Part shown: in pieces, positions 24,812-32,463 of the stretch | Layout: each line of letters starts with the position of its first letter | Numbering within the stretch: position 1 is the stretch's first letter | Source of the DNA: an uncultured Mycoplasmatota bacterium | Lineage (GTDB): Bacteria > Bacillota_I > Bacilli_A > RF39 > UBA660 | DNA length: 56,877 bases | Assembly (NCBI GenBank): GCA_900553835.1 | Contig: USFF01000005.1 | Span: 1-56,877, forward strand | Direction: 5' to 3' | Translations under genes and position numbers: made by a program | The notes under the pieces: generated by a model | Seen by the model: only the letters and a program-made list of their open reading frames with translations | The model's database searches: none | Told to the model about the DNA's origin: nothing

Positions 24812-26656
24812 TTAATCATGCTTTCTTGTTCTTAATAATTTATTATAAACATTTCTATCTACATTATCTAAGTAACAATTAGCTAATACTTCTATTTTAT
24901 CAAGTGTTAAACCTGTTACTAATTCTATATCATGAAGAGTTATACCTTTACCATATATTAAAGACATTATACCAAGTGCTTCTTTTTCTCCATATATATC
25001 TTTTATTCTTTCATATTCGCTAGTCTTAGTAAGTCTTCTCATATATAATAAACTTTTATTACTTACATTAAATATATTACTATCTTTAACTACATCTCTT
25101 TCAAATTTATGTAGTATTTTCTTTATTACTTCTAAATCTTCATTAGACAAAGTTCCTTTTTCTGTAGGATTCATAAAGTCTTCTCCATATTTTATCTTTA
25201 ATAAAGTTTGCTCTTCTTTACTTAACTTACTAATATATTCTTTAATTAGTTCTAACTCTTGTTTAGTAAATATACTATCTAAACTTTTATAATAAATTTT
25301 ATCTATTGATTTAGATTTTTTAAGTCCATTTTTAATTTTATAAACTATAGAATGGTCAATTAAGTATTTCTCTTCTCTAGTTAAATCTTTACCACGCACG
25401 GTTTCATCTAAGTTAGTACCATATTTCCTTTTAAGTAAATCTTTTTCATTTTCATTAAGTACTTTATTTATAACAGTGCTAATTCTACTTAGAAAATCTT
25501 CATTACTCTCACTTTTTTCTTTATATTTACATAAAGTTTCAGATAATGTTTTAGAACGACTATAGTCTATATCAATATTTTTAATTGCTTTTATAACCAC
25601 TTGTTTTAAAGCAACTTTATTTCCTACTAAAGTTACTTCTTTAGTTAAATCTTCTCCAAATACAGAATATACTTTCTCTTTAGTTTCGTTTCTTGAAAAA
25701 TTAACTTTTAGTCTTATTATATCTATATCTTCATCTATTAAATCTGTTATTTTAACTTTTTTACTTTGTTTTAAATCTTTTATTTTTCTTTTAATTTTTC
25801 TAATTATTCTACCATTTATTTCATCAGTTATTTTAGCATCTACTAAATTAATAGTACTATAGTCTTCTCCATATTTAAGTTTTAATAATTCTCTTTCATA
25901 CTCTGATAATAATTCTATTGCTTCAAGTACTAAAGATTTATCCTCATTTACTTGATTAAATAAACCTTTATAGTTTTTAATATTAAAAGAATATTCTCTT
26001 TTAAAATCACTCTTATTATTTAAAAGTGCTTTATTGATTTTACATAAAGTATAATAGTTCTTTCTTTTTTCAAAATCTGTTAATTCTTCTTTGATTTCCC
26101 CATTTACAAAAGAACATTCTTTTCTTAAAGTATTTAACTCTTCTTCGTTTAATTTATTTACTAAACTATATACTTTATCTTTATCATAATCACTAAATAT
26201 CTCATATAAATTTCTTTTATAAAATTTACTTACCTTTGTTGTTTTAGCTAATTTAAGTTCTTCTTTTAGTAATTTATTTTCTATTCTTGCAAGAGATTTA
26301 TAATTCCATTTCTTTTCTTCTTCAGTTAAATTTTCTTTAACTTCACAATTTTTAAAAGAATATTCTTTTAAAAATGCTTTTCTTTTTTCTTCTTTTAAAG
26401 AATTAACTACTCTAATAACTAAATTCTCGTCATAATCACTAAATACTACAAATAAATTCTGCTTATATAGTCTTTTCTTTATCTCTTTAATAGCAGAAAT
26501 TACTCTTTCTTGATTATCAAGAACACTATATTTAGAATTTACTCCTAATATACGTATTAATAAATCTTTTATTTGTTTACTAAAAGTATTAACTGCTTTA
26601 TCAACATCTTCCTTACTTGCATTTTCAAAATATGAATAATATTTTTCTTTTAACAT
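24812..26656 (-). CDS. Tandem-repeat helical protein with sigma-region-4-like units
   Basis: 614 residues built from about five repeats of 70-80 residues. Each repeat has an aromatic (F/Y)xxIF start, then LxxEExxLLKxKYGED, then LTxEExxxI and KIKxxLK. Examples are YERELLKLKYGEDYST, NEKDLLKRKYGTNLDE and EEQTLLKIKYGEDFMN; two N-terminal repeats are more divergent (FSDYDENLV, FSDYDKDKV). The EExxLLKxKYG unit resembles sigma-70 region 4.1, so DNA or RNA-polymerase binding is possible. No catalytic motif. Start is ATG 26656 behind GGGGGA; an in-frame ATG at 26710 lies inside the promoter. The promoter is embedded in a perfect palindrome, suggesting tight or self-regulation. Family not recognised. 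Confidence 0.65.
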   Translation of the reverse strand: MLKEKYYSYFENASKEDVDKAVNTFSKQIKDLLIRILGVNSKYSVLDNQERVISAIKEIKKRLYKQNLFVVFSDYDENLVIRVVNSLKEEKRKAFLKEYSFKNCEVKENLTEEEKKWNYKSLARIENKLLKEELKLAKTTKVSKFYKRNLYEIFSDYDKDKVYSLVNKLNEEELNTLRKECSFVNGEIKEELTDFEKRKNYYTLCKINKALLNNKSDFKREYSFNIKNYKGLFNQVNEDKSLVLEAIELLSEYERELLKLKYGEDYSTINLVDAKITDEINGRIIRKIKRKIKDLKQSKKVKITDLIDEDIDIIRLKVNFSRNETKEKVYSVFGEDLTKEVTLVGNKVALKQVVIKAIKNIDIDYSRSKTLSETLCKYKEKSESNEDFLSRISTVINKVLNENEKDLLKRKYGTNLDETVRGKDLTREEKYLIDHSIVYKIKNGLKKSKSIDKIYYKSLDSIFTKQELELIKEYISKLSKEEQTLLKIKYGEDFMNPTEKGTLSNEDLEVIKKILHKFERDVVKDSNIFNVSNKSLLYMRRLTKTSEYERIKDIYGEKEALGIMSLIYGKGITLHDIELVTGLTLDKIEVLANCYLDNVDRNVYNKLLRTRKHD

Positions 26657-26677
26657 AACTATTCCCCCATAAGTAAA

Positions 26678-26707
26678 ACATATTGTACTATAAATAGTAC
26701 AATATGT
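26678..26707. promoter_or_regulatory. Perfect 13-bp inverted repeat covering a promoter (operator)
   Basis: Arms ACATATTGTACTA (26678-26690) and TAGTACAATATGT (26695-26707) around a 4-bp centre. It spans the whole core promoter of the repeat protein, so a dimeric repressor bound here would block RNA polymerase. Confidence 0.85.
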
Positions 26708-26710
26708 CAA
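26682..26710 (-). promoter_or_regulatory. Promoter of the tandem-repeat protein
   Basis: TTGACA (26710-26705), 17-bp spacer, TACAAT (26687-26682). It begins one base after the stop codon of the surface-gene remnant. Confidence 0.85.
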
Positions 26711-26749
26711 CTAATTATAAACTATTTCGTATGGGCTGTCTGGACTTCC
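26711..26749 (-). pseudogene. 3' remnant of a surface-protein gene
   Basis: The minus strand encodes GSPDSPYEIVYN and a stop, matching the end of the surface protein at 51714 (GSSASPYEIVYN). Just upstream the bases GTGTCTAAAAAAGGAAGGAAGT match the ribosome-site region of that gene (GTGTTTAAAAAAGAAAGGAAGT). The whole coding body is missing between them. GGAAGT occurs at both ends of the gap, consistent with deletion at a short homology. The leader cassette in front is intact. Confidence 0.75.
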
Positions 26750-26766
26750 TTCCTTTTTTAGACACT

Positions 26767-26795
26767 AAAAAGAGATAGGGTTATCCTATCTCTTT
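26767..26795 (-). terminator. Attenuator terminator of leader cassette 1
   Basis: Eleven-bp stem AAAGAGATAGG/CCTATCTCTTT (26795-26785 and 26779-26769) followed by TT on the minus strand. The TAG that would end a shifted leader frame is inside the 5' arm. Confidence 0.85.
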
Positions 26796-26800
26796 AAAGC

Positions 26801-26890
26801 ACATGAAAAACTTGAGTTGTTACTAGTTATTAATAGTAACCCCCCCCCCTAGTACTTTATTTTGTACAAGTGGTCTTTTGCTTTTCATGT
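26801..26890 (-). promoter_or_regulatory. Structured leader RNA, cassette 1
   Basis: Outer stem ACATGAAAA (26890-26882, containing the leader start codon) with TTTTCATGT (26809-26801). Inner stem GTTACTA (26840-26834) with TAGTAAC (26825-26819), 8-base loop. The inner stem covaries with cassette 2 (GTTATTA/TAATAAC), and the G10 tract lies at its 5' side. Confidence 0.65.
26823..26888 (-). CDS. Leader peptide with G10 tract, cassette 1
   Basis: A 21-residue frame from ATG 26888 behind AAAGGAGAG: MKSKRP, then LVQNKVLGGGV, then TINN and TAG. The three glycines come from a run of ten G (26849-26840). The second cassette (53303-53368) keeps LVQNKVLGGGV exactly, while residues 3-6 differ. With nine or twelve G the frame would stay open to a TAG inside the terminator stem; with ten or eleven it stops early. 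Translation is inferred from the good ribosome site and conservation. Confidence 0.6.
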   Translation of the reverse strand: MKSKRPLVQNKVLGGGVTINN

Positions 26891-26926
26891 TCTGTCTCTC
26901 CTTTGTTTTATTTTAATTACATTAAA

Positions 26927-26955
26927 ATCATATCATATTTTTAGGTTCTAATCAA
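26927..26955 (-). promoter_or_regulatory. Promoter of leader cassette 1
   Basis: TTGATT (26955-26950, overlapping the prepilin peptidase stop), 17-bp spacer, TATGAT (26932-26927). Confidence 0.65.
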
Positions 26956-27689
26956 TAACCTAAAACAACTTTTATTATAAAACTAATAATAGTGCCTATT
27001 AATAGAAATGGTCCATAAGGTATCATTTCTTCTTTATTTTTAAATGATAAAGTAAATATTAAGGCCATAGTACTTCCTATAAATAAGGCTATTAATGAGT
27101 GATATATTCCTAATGATAAGCCAATTGGAACCATTAGTTTTATATCTCCCCCGCCTAGACATTCTTTTTTAAGTACTTTATCTCCTATTAACTTTATTAG
27201 ATACATAATAGTGAATAATATAACTCCACTTATTACATAAGTTAAGCATTCTTTAAAAGGTAAGTAATAAAATCTTGTAATAAGAATGATTAATGAAGAC
27301 ACTACTATTACTCTATCACTTATATAAAAGTAATTTAAATCAGTAACAAGGGTTATCATTAAAGCACTTATTAAAGTTAATATAATTATTAAATTATAAT
27401 TAATTCCAAATAAGATATAACTTCCTAAAAATAAAGTTGCTGTCAATAGTTCTATTAAGAAATAAGTTATACTTATTTTTTCTTTACAATAAGCACATCT
27501 ACCTTTTAACATAATATAACTTACTAGTGGTATATTCATATACCACTTTAAAGTTTTATTACATTTTGGACAATAACTACTAGGTTTTATTGTACTTATT
27601 TTGTTAGGTATTCTATAGCCTATGCAGGCATAGAAACTACCCAAACATGAACCTAGTACAAAAAACATTATTTTTATTAATAAATCCAT
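26952..27689 (-). CDS. Prepilin peptidase (type IV leader peptidase)
   Basis: Membrane aspartyl protease that trims and methylates prepilins. N-terminal GSCLGSFYACIGYRIP, two CxxC pairs (CPKCNKTLKW and CAYCKEKIS) binding zinc, the first active-site Asp in LVTDLNYFYISD, and the second in GGGDIKLM. Eight hydrophobic helices. 245 residues. 9 bases after pilC; TGA stop. No pilin or assembly ATPase is nearby. Confidence 0.94.
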   Translation of the reverse strand: MDLLIKIMFFVLGSCLGSFYACIGYRIPNKISTIKPSSYCPKCNKTLKWYMNIPLVSYIMLKGRCAYCKEKISITYFLIELLTATLFLGSYILFGINYNLIIILTLISALMITLVTDLNYFYISDRVIVVSSLIILITRFYYLPFKECLTYVISGVILFTIMYLIKLIGDKVLKKECLGGGDIKLMVPIGLSLGIYHSLIALFIGSTMALIFTLSFKNKEEMIPYGPFLLIGTIISFIIKVVLGY

Positions 27690-27698
27690 AATTCCCCC

Positions 27699-29504
27699 TT
27701 ATAGAATGCCTTGTCCAATATCGTACATAGGAACAAGTATTGCTACCATCATACCGCCTATTATAACTGCAAGAACAACCATTAGAATTGGCTCTATTAA
27801 AGTTTTGAGTGTGTTTGCAAGTGTTCTTTGCTCTCGCTGGTAGTATTCACTTACTTTTTCTAGCATTTCACTTAATTCTCCTGTACTTTCACCAGTTGTA
27901 ATCATATAGTATGCAAGTGGTGGAACAGCCCAGTTGTTTTTAAATGACAAGCTAATTTTTTCTCCTCTAAGTAAGTTAGATATTGTGTCATACATTATCA
28001 TTTTATAGAATTCGTTTTTTGTTATTTTACTTAATATATCTATACTATCTGTTAGTAATATATTATTTTTATTTAAAACTGCAAAAGTTTTTGCAAATAA
28101 ATTCATTTCATTATAAATTATTAATTTTCCAACTACTGGAATATGCATTACTATATACTGAACTATTGTTCTAAATGCTTTAACTCTTTTATATAAGAAT
28201 GTAAGTGCAATTATTATAAGAATGACTACGCATAAAAGTAATATACCATTATTTTTTAAGAAGGAAGATAAATCAAGAAGTGCTTGTGTAAATGGGTTTA
28301 ACTCGCTATTAAGAGAAGTATAAACATCTGCAAACTGAGGAACTATGTAAACAAGCATAAATGTTGTAACAGCAATAGTAAATACAAGTATAATTGCTGG
28401 ATAAGTAAGTGAACCTACCATTTGCTTTTTAGTAACTTCTTTTTCTTCATAATAACTACTCATATCATCAAGTGTACTTTCTAAATCACCTATTAACTCG
28501 GCAGCTTTAATCATATTTACTAAAAGAGCTGGAAATACATTTCCTTGTTTTCTTAATGCTTCACTAAAACTTTCTCCCATACTTAGTTCATATACAACGG
28601 AGTCATATACTTTCTTATATTTCTTTCTTTTATCTTGCTCTGCTAATATTTTAACTGCATCAGTAAGAGGAATACCGGCTTTTAAATAAGTACTTAACTG
28701 AGCGAGCCAGAATACAAGATCTTTATTTTTCATTTTCTTTTCTAGATATTTACTCTCTCCATGTACAAAGTTTATCCACCAGTTAGTTTTAATTTCATAA
28801 ACTTCATAGCCTTCGTCTAAAAGGTATGAGTGCACATCTAGTTTACTAAGTCCAGCAAAGTAACCAGTAATTAACTTACCTTCACTATTTCTAACTAAAT
28901 ATTTATAAGTTAATTTTTTATCAGTTCTTTCTGCATCTTTACCAAATTTATCTATTAGAAGAACTTCAAGTTCTCTTTCTTTTTTATTCCTATAATGTTT
29001 AACTATTGTTAAATTATTAAACTTATCTTTAAAATAGTCTCCTACAGTACTTGGAGTATGTTTAAAAAAGTATGCAATTCTTTCATTAAACATTTTAATC
29101 TTTTTAGCAATTAAATCAAAGAAATCACTAAATGAATTAAATATAAATAATGGGAATTCATAAAATAAAATCTTACCTACTCTGTAAACTCCTTTATAAA
29201 AGGCTTTTAATAAGTAATATAGTTCTCTAAATATAAATTTTAAAATATGATTATATACTATATTGCCAAGCCAAATAGTAAACTTACCTATGTGTTCTAA
29301 AACAAATATTATAGCGTATATTACATAAGAAAATATATTAATTAAATTAGTTATTATATAGTCAAATACTTTAAAAATACCTATACCCATATACTTTAAA
29401 GTTGTAACTAGTTCTTTAAATAATTTTTTTAAACCTTTAAATAGAAAACTGCCTATAGAGGAAATAGTTCTTTTAATGTTGAAACTAACTTTTATTTTTT
29501 TCAC
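27699..29504 (-). CDS. pilC: Type II secretion/type IV pilus inner-membrane protein (PilC/GspF)
   Basis: Two GspF domains in the C-terminal 350 residues (FWLAQLSTYLKAGIPLTDAVKIL ... and FAKTFAVLNKNNILLTDSIDIL ... TTGESTGELSEMLEKVSEYY), each with the family membrane helices, ending in LIEPILMVVLAVIIGGMMVAILVPMY. The N-terminal 230 residues are unusual: a hydrophobic and basic extension with several helices (ITNLINIFSYVIYAIIFVLEHIG), then a segment resembling the usual PilC N-terminus (YKYLVRNSEGKLITGYFAGLSKLDVHSYLLDEGYEVYEI). GTG 29504 follows GGAGGAA; 601 residues against a usual 350-400. Confidence 0.9.
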   Translation of the reverse strand: MKKIKVSFNIKRTISSIGSFLFKGLKKLFKELVTTLKYMGIGIFKVFDYIITNLINIFSYVIYAIIFVLEHIGKFTIWLGNIVYNHILKFIFRELYYLLKAFYKGVYRVGKILFYEFPLFIFNSFSDFFDLIAKKIKMFNERIAYFFKHTPSTVGDYFKDKFNNLTIVKHYRNKKERELEVLLIDKFGKDAERTDKKLTYKYLVRNSEGKLITGYFAGLSKLDVHSYLLDEGYEVYEIKTNWWINFVHGESKYLEKKMKNKDLVFWLAQLSTYLKAGIPLTDAVKILAEQDKRKKYKKVYDSVVYELSMGESFSEALRKQGNVFPALLVNMIKAAELIGDLESTLDDMSSYYEEKEVTKKQMVGSLTYPAIILVFTIAVTTFMLVYIVPQFADVYTSLNSELNPFTQALLDLSSFLKNNGILLLCVVILIIIALTFLYKRVKAFRTIVQYIVMHIPVVGKLIIYNEMNLFAKTFAVLNKNNILLTDSIDILSKITKNEFYKMIMYDTISNLLRGEKISLSFKNNWAVPPLAYYMITTGESTGELSEMLEKVSEYYQREQRTLANTLKTLIEPILMVVLAVIIGGMMVAILVPMYDIGQGIL

Positions 29505-29572
29505 TTCTATTCCTCCTCTTATTATTCCTATAATTAAGTATATCATATCTTTCACCTAAATAAAAGCCTTTT

Positions 29573-29600
29573 TTGATTGATTTTACAAGAGTACTATGAT
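29573..29600 (+). promoter_or_regulatory. Promoter of the ClpX-like gene
   Basis: TTGATT (29573-29578), 16-bp spacer, TATGAT (29595-29600), then GGAGTG and a GTG start at 29632. Confidence 0.55.
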
Positions 29601-29631
29601 AGAATAAAGAACTATTAATGGAGTGATTTAA

Positions 29632-31044
29632 GTGAGTGATTTTAGATTTGGCATTATATTTAAAAATAAACCTATGAATAAAAATAAAAACATAATTGCC
29701 TATAATATAGATAATATATTCTTTGCTAAGGATGGTTTAATTTTAAATGGTAAATTTAAAGGAAAATCTTTAGGAGAAATTAAAGAAGATGTTTTTCCTC
29801 TTGAAGTGAATGAACTACCTCCAGTTACCAAAGAATTTGCTTTTACTACCAATAAAAAACTAAAAAGTTTAGATTTATCTAGTGAAGAAGTAAGCGACTT
29901 AGTAGATATATGTTATAGCTACAGCGTTAAACCACTTTTAGCAGATCTTTCTAAAGGAAATATTTATTTAAGTAATATCTACCCTGTTTTAAATAGAGAA
30001 CTTGATATAATTGTTAAAGAATATTTTAGCAATTTAATTAATAAAGCCCTTAAGGAATGTGAGCCGGTTAAAGAAGAAAAAGAAGAAGGAGAAAATGTAC
30101 TAAGTATAATTAATGAATTAAAAGAGATTATAAAAGGACAAGATGAAGCCATTGAAAGTGTAGTTACAAATGTACTAATAAATTTAAAAACTGCTAAAGA
30201 AAATGTAAATATACAAAAAAACACTATTTTAATTGATGGTTCAACAGGTACAGGTAAAACTCTTTTGGTAACTGAACTTGCTAAAATTCTTAACTCTCCA
30301 GTCATAATTAAAAATTCAACAAATTATAGTACAGTTGGATATGTTGGAGATGATTTAAAAAGTATTTTAACTGACTTATTAAGGACTGCAAATAGTGATA
30401 TTTCAAAAGCTGAAAATGGTATTGTTTGTTTAGATGAAATAGATAAACTTGGAGATACATCTTTAGAAATAAGAAGAGGTATTCAGCAAGAACTTTTATC
30501 TTATTTAAGTGGTACTACTGTAGAAGTAACATTAAATAAAAAAACTTATATGTTTGATACTTCTAATTTAACATTTATATTTATGGGTGCTTTTACTAAT
30601 ATGAAAGAAAATAAAAATAAATCTATTGGTTTTGACTCTAAAGAGAATATTAGAGAAACAACAACTGATTATGTAAAAGCAGGAATGTTAAGAGAATTCA
30701 TGGGAAGAATTAATGTTATTACTAAAACAAACGATTTAAAAATAGAAGACATAAAAAATATTTTAATTAATAGTAAAATAAGCCCACTTAAGGAATTAAT
30801 ATTAATTGGTAAACTTTATAGCGTAGAAATTACTTTCACAGAAGGTTTTATTAAAAAAGCATCATTTGATGCATTAAAAGAAAATATAGGTGCGAGAGGA
30901 ATTCACAGGGTTATTAATAAAGTTAAAAATAAACTTCTTTTACCTATTATGACTGGAAGTTTAAGTGAAGTTTTATTAACAGAAGACATTTTGGAAGATG
31001 AATATGAATTAGATGTAAATAAAAGAACTTTAAAACAAAATTAA
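29632..31044 (+). CDS. ClpX-like AAA+ ATPase without zinc-binding domain
   Basis: AAA+ unfoldase of the ClpX/HslU group. Walker A GSTGTGKTLLV (about 204), pore-adjacent YSTVGYVGDDL, Walker B IVCLDEIDKL, arginine-finger region AGMLREFMGRINVI, an SIGF tripeptide where ClpX has its ClpP-docking IGF loop, and C-terminal GARGIHRVINKVKNKLL. The first 150 residues lack the four-cysteine zinc domain of ClpX and have unrelated sequence (ending in a Glu/Lys linker). 470 residues. A second, specialised ClpX or an orphan unfoldase; no clpP is nearby. Confidence 0.85.
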   Translation: MSDFRFGIIFKNKPMNKNKNIIAYNIDNIFFAKDGLILNGKFKGKSLGEIKEDVFPLEVNELPPVTKEFAFTTNKKLKSLDLSSEEVSDLVDICYSYSVKPLLADLSKGNIYLSNIYPVLNRELDIIVKEYFSNLINKALKECEPVKEEKEEGENVLSIINELKEIIKGQDEAIESVVTNVLINLKTAKENVNIQKNTILIDGSTGTGKTLLVTELAKILNSPVIIKNSTNYSTVGYVGDDLKSILTDLLRTANSDISKAENGIVCLDEIDKLGDTSLEIRRGIQQELLSYLSGTTVEVTLNKKTYMFDTSNLTFIFMGAFTNMKENKNKSIGFDSKENIRETTTDYVKAGMLREFMGRINVITKTNDLKIEDIKNILINSKISPLKELILIGKLYSVEITFTEGFIKKASFDALKENIGARGIHRVINKVKNKLLLPIMTGSLSEVLLTEDILEDEYELDVNKRTLKQN

Positions 31045-31065
31045 TTTTTGTATAAAAGTTCTTTT
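31021..31065. terminator. Bidirectional terminator between ClpX-like and pgsA-like genes
   Basis: Eleven-bp stem AAAAGAACTTT/AAAGTTCTTTT (31021-31031 and 31055-31065). The two convergent genes overlap by 4 bases inside it. Confidence 0.85.
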
Positions 31066-31739
31066 AATTTTTTATTTTTATTTTTTATATAGAATTCTCT
31101 ATCAACTAGTAATTTTATTATTTCTTTAAAAGATTTTAATTCTTTAAACTCTATCTTTTCATAGTTAACTTGCTTAATACTTTTTTTCTTATAATCAGTA
31201 AGTGTAAGTACTTCCATACCTATCATTATACCTATTAAAACATAGTTAAAAGGCACTTTTATATTTAGAAGAGTATTTCTTAAACCAACACTTAAATATT
31301 TTTCATAAAGAGGTAAACATAAATATAAATACATTAAAACAATATTTATATCAAGTATAGTAGTTTTTACTTTACCTATTTTACTAGTCTGAATATTTTT
31401 GTTATCAGTAAATGCTAAAGTATTTAACATAAATATAGTAAATTCAAGTATTATGACTACTATCATAGATCTATAATAATATGTTAAAATCCCAAGTAAT
31501 ACAAAAGCAAATAACTTATCACTTACTGCATCAAGTATTGAACCAAAAAATGTTTCTACTTTTAGTTTTCTTGATAGTTTTCCATCTATTAAATCTGTTA
31601 AAAATAAGAAAGGTATGAAATAACAAAAAGAATTAATACCACTTTTAAAATAGACTATTGGCATTAGTATTGAAGCAATAAGTCTTAAAAGTGTAATTAA
31701 ATTAACAATAACAAATTTTATATAATAATTTTTCTTCAT
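31041..31739 (-). CDS. pgsA: CDP-alcohol phosphatidyltransferase
   Basis: Integral membrane enzyme transferring a phosphatidyl group from CDP-diacylglycerol, probably to glycerol-3-phosphate. The family motif D(x)2DG(x)2(A)R(x)8G(x)3D(x)3D is present as DLIDGKLSRKLKVETFFGSI followed by LDAVSD (around residues 46-72), with Ala replaced by Leu/Ser. Six helices; basic C-terminal tail. Start at ATG 31739 lies 7 bases after a TATAAT box, so the message is leaderless or nearly so. 232 residues. Confidence 0.85.
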   Translation of the reverse strand: MKKNYYIKFVIVNLITLLRLIASILMPIVYFKSGINSFCYFIPFLFLTDLIDGKLSRKLKVETFFGSILDAVSDKLFAFVLLGILTYYYRSMIVVIILEFTIFMLNTLAFTDNKNIQTSKIGKVKTTILDINIVLMYLYLCLPLYEKYLSVGLRNTLLNIKVPFNYVLIGIMIGMEVLTLTDYKKKSIKQVNYEKIEFKELKSFKEIIKLLVDREFYIKNKNKKLKELLYKN

Positions 31740-31740
31740 A

Positions 31741-31778
31741 CCTAAATTATAACACATAAATAATTTATTTCAAAGTTA
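31741..31778 (-). promoter_or_regulatory. Promoter for a leaderless pgsA message
   Basis: TTGAAA, 16-bp spacer, TATAAT on the minus strand between about 31774 and 31747, partly inside the 3' end of the sigma-factor gene. Only about 7 bases separate the -10 box from the chosen ATG. Confidence 0.6.
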
Positions 31779-32415
31779 ATTTATAGTCGTAATTTTTTCT
31801 TTTTAAATAGTATTTCATTTTCTTTAAGCCTTCTTTAATAAGATGTGAAACAAACTGTCTAGAAACATTATATTTACTGGCTATTTCTCCTTGTGATTTT
31901 TCATCTATAAAGTACATTTTAATTGCATCCTTCATTCTTTCATCATTTAAGCTATTAATTGCATCATTAATAACAGTACCTAGTTCATTTTGAGTAATTT
32001 CTTCTTCTATATTTACATCTGCCTTCAAATAGTCCATTCTCTCTTCTTCTCTATCCTCAAATTCTTTTTCATTTAAAGATACTAAATTGTTTGTTTTATA
32101 ATTATTTCTAAAGTAATTATTTATTTCAGTGTCAATACATTTAATAGCAAATGTAGAAAATAATGTATTTCTTTCTAAATCAAAGTTTTCTACTGCCTTC
32201 ATTAGCGCAACTGATGCAGCCTGAAAAATATCTTCTATGTCATTACCTTGATAATTCTTAAGTCTTTTACCCATTACAAAAGTAACTAATCTTAAATTAT
32301 GACAAATAAATTTTTCTTTTGCTTTTTCGTTTCCGTTTTTAATTTCTTTTAAAAGTCTTAAATTTTCTTCACCGGAAAGACTTTCAGGTAATTTGATTAC
32401 ATTTATAAAGTTCAT
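31765..32415 (-). CDS. RNA polymerase sigma factor, sporulation-sigma type
   Basis: 216 residues with region 2 (RLVTFVMGKRLKNYQGNDIEDIFQAASVALMKAVENFDLERNTLFSTFAIKCI, the core-binding and -10 recognition part) and region 4 (INDAINSLNDERMKDAIKMYFIDEKSQGEIASKYNVSRQFVSHLIKEGLKKMKYYL). Region 1 is absent. The arrangement resembles SigE/SigK/SigF/SigG-type factors rather than the housekeeping SigA. No anti-sigma gene is adjacent. Its regulon is unknown; spore-related genes (yqfC, yqfD, deacetylase) are close by. Confidence 0.85.
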   Translation of the reverse strand: MNFINVIKLPESLSGEENLRLLKEIKNGNEKAKEKFICHNLRLVTFVMGKRLKNYQGNDIEDIFQAASVALMKAVENFDLERNTLFSTFAIKCIDTEINNYFRNNYKTNNLVSLNEKEFEDREEERMDYLKADVNIEEEITQNELGTVINDAINSLNDERMKDAIKMYFIDEKSQGEIASKYNVSRQFVSHLIKEGLKKMKYYLKRKNYDYKLTLK

Positions 32416-32463
32416 TTTCCCTTCACCAATTAAATATTATATATAAATATTTTTAAAAGTCAA

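Noticed and set aside
26840..26849. G-quadruplex from the poly-G tract
   Set aside because: A single run of ten G flanked by A/T is not a canonical quadruplex; the frame logic explains the tract better. Intermolecular G structures cannot be excluded.
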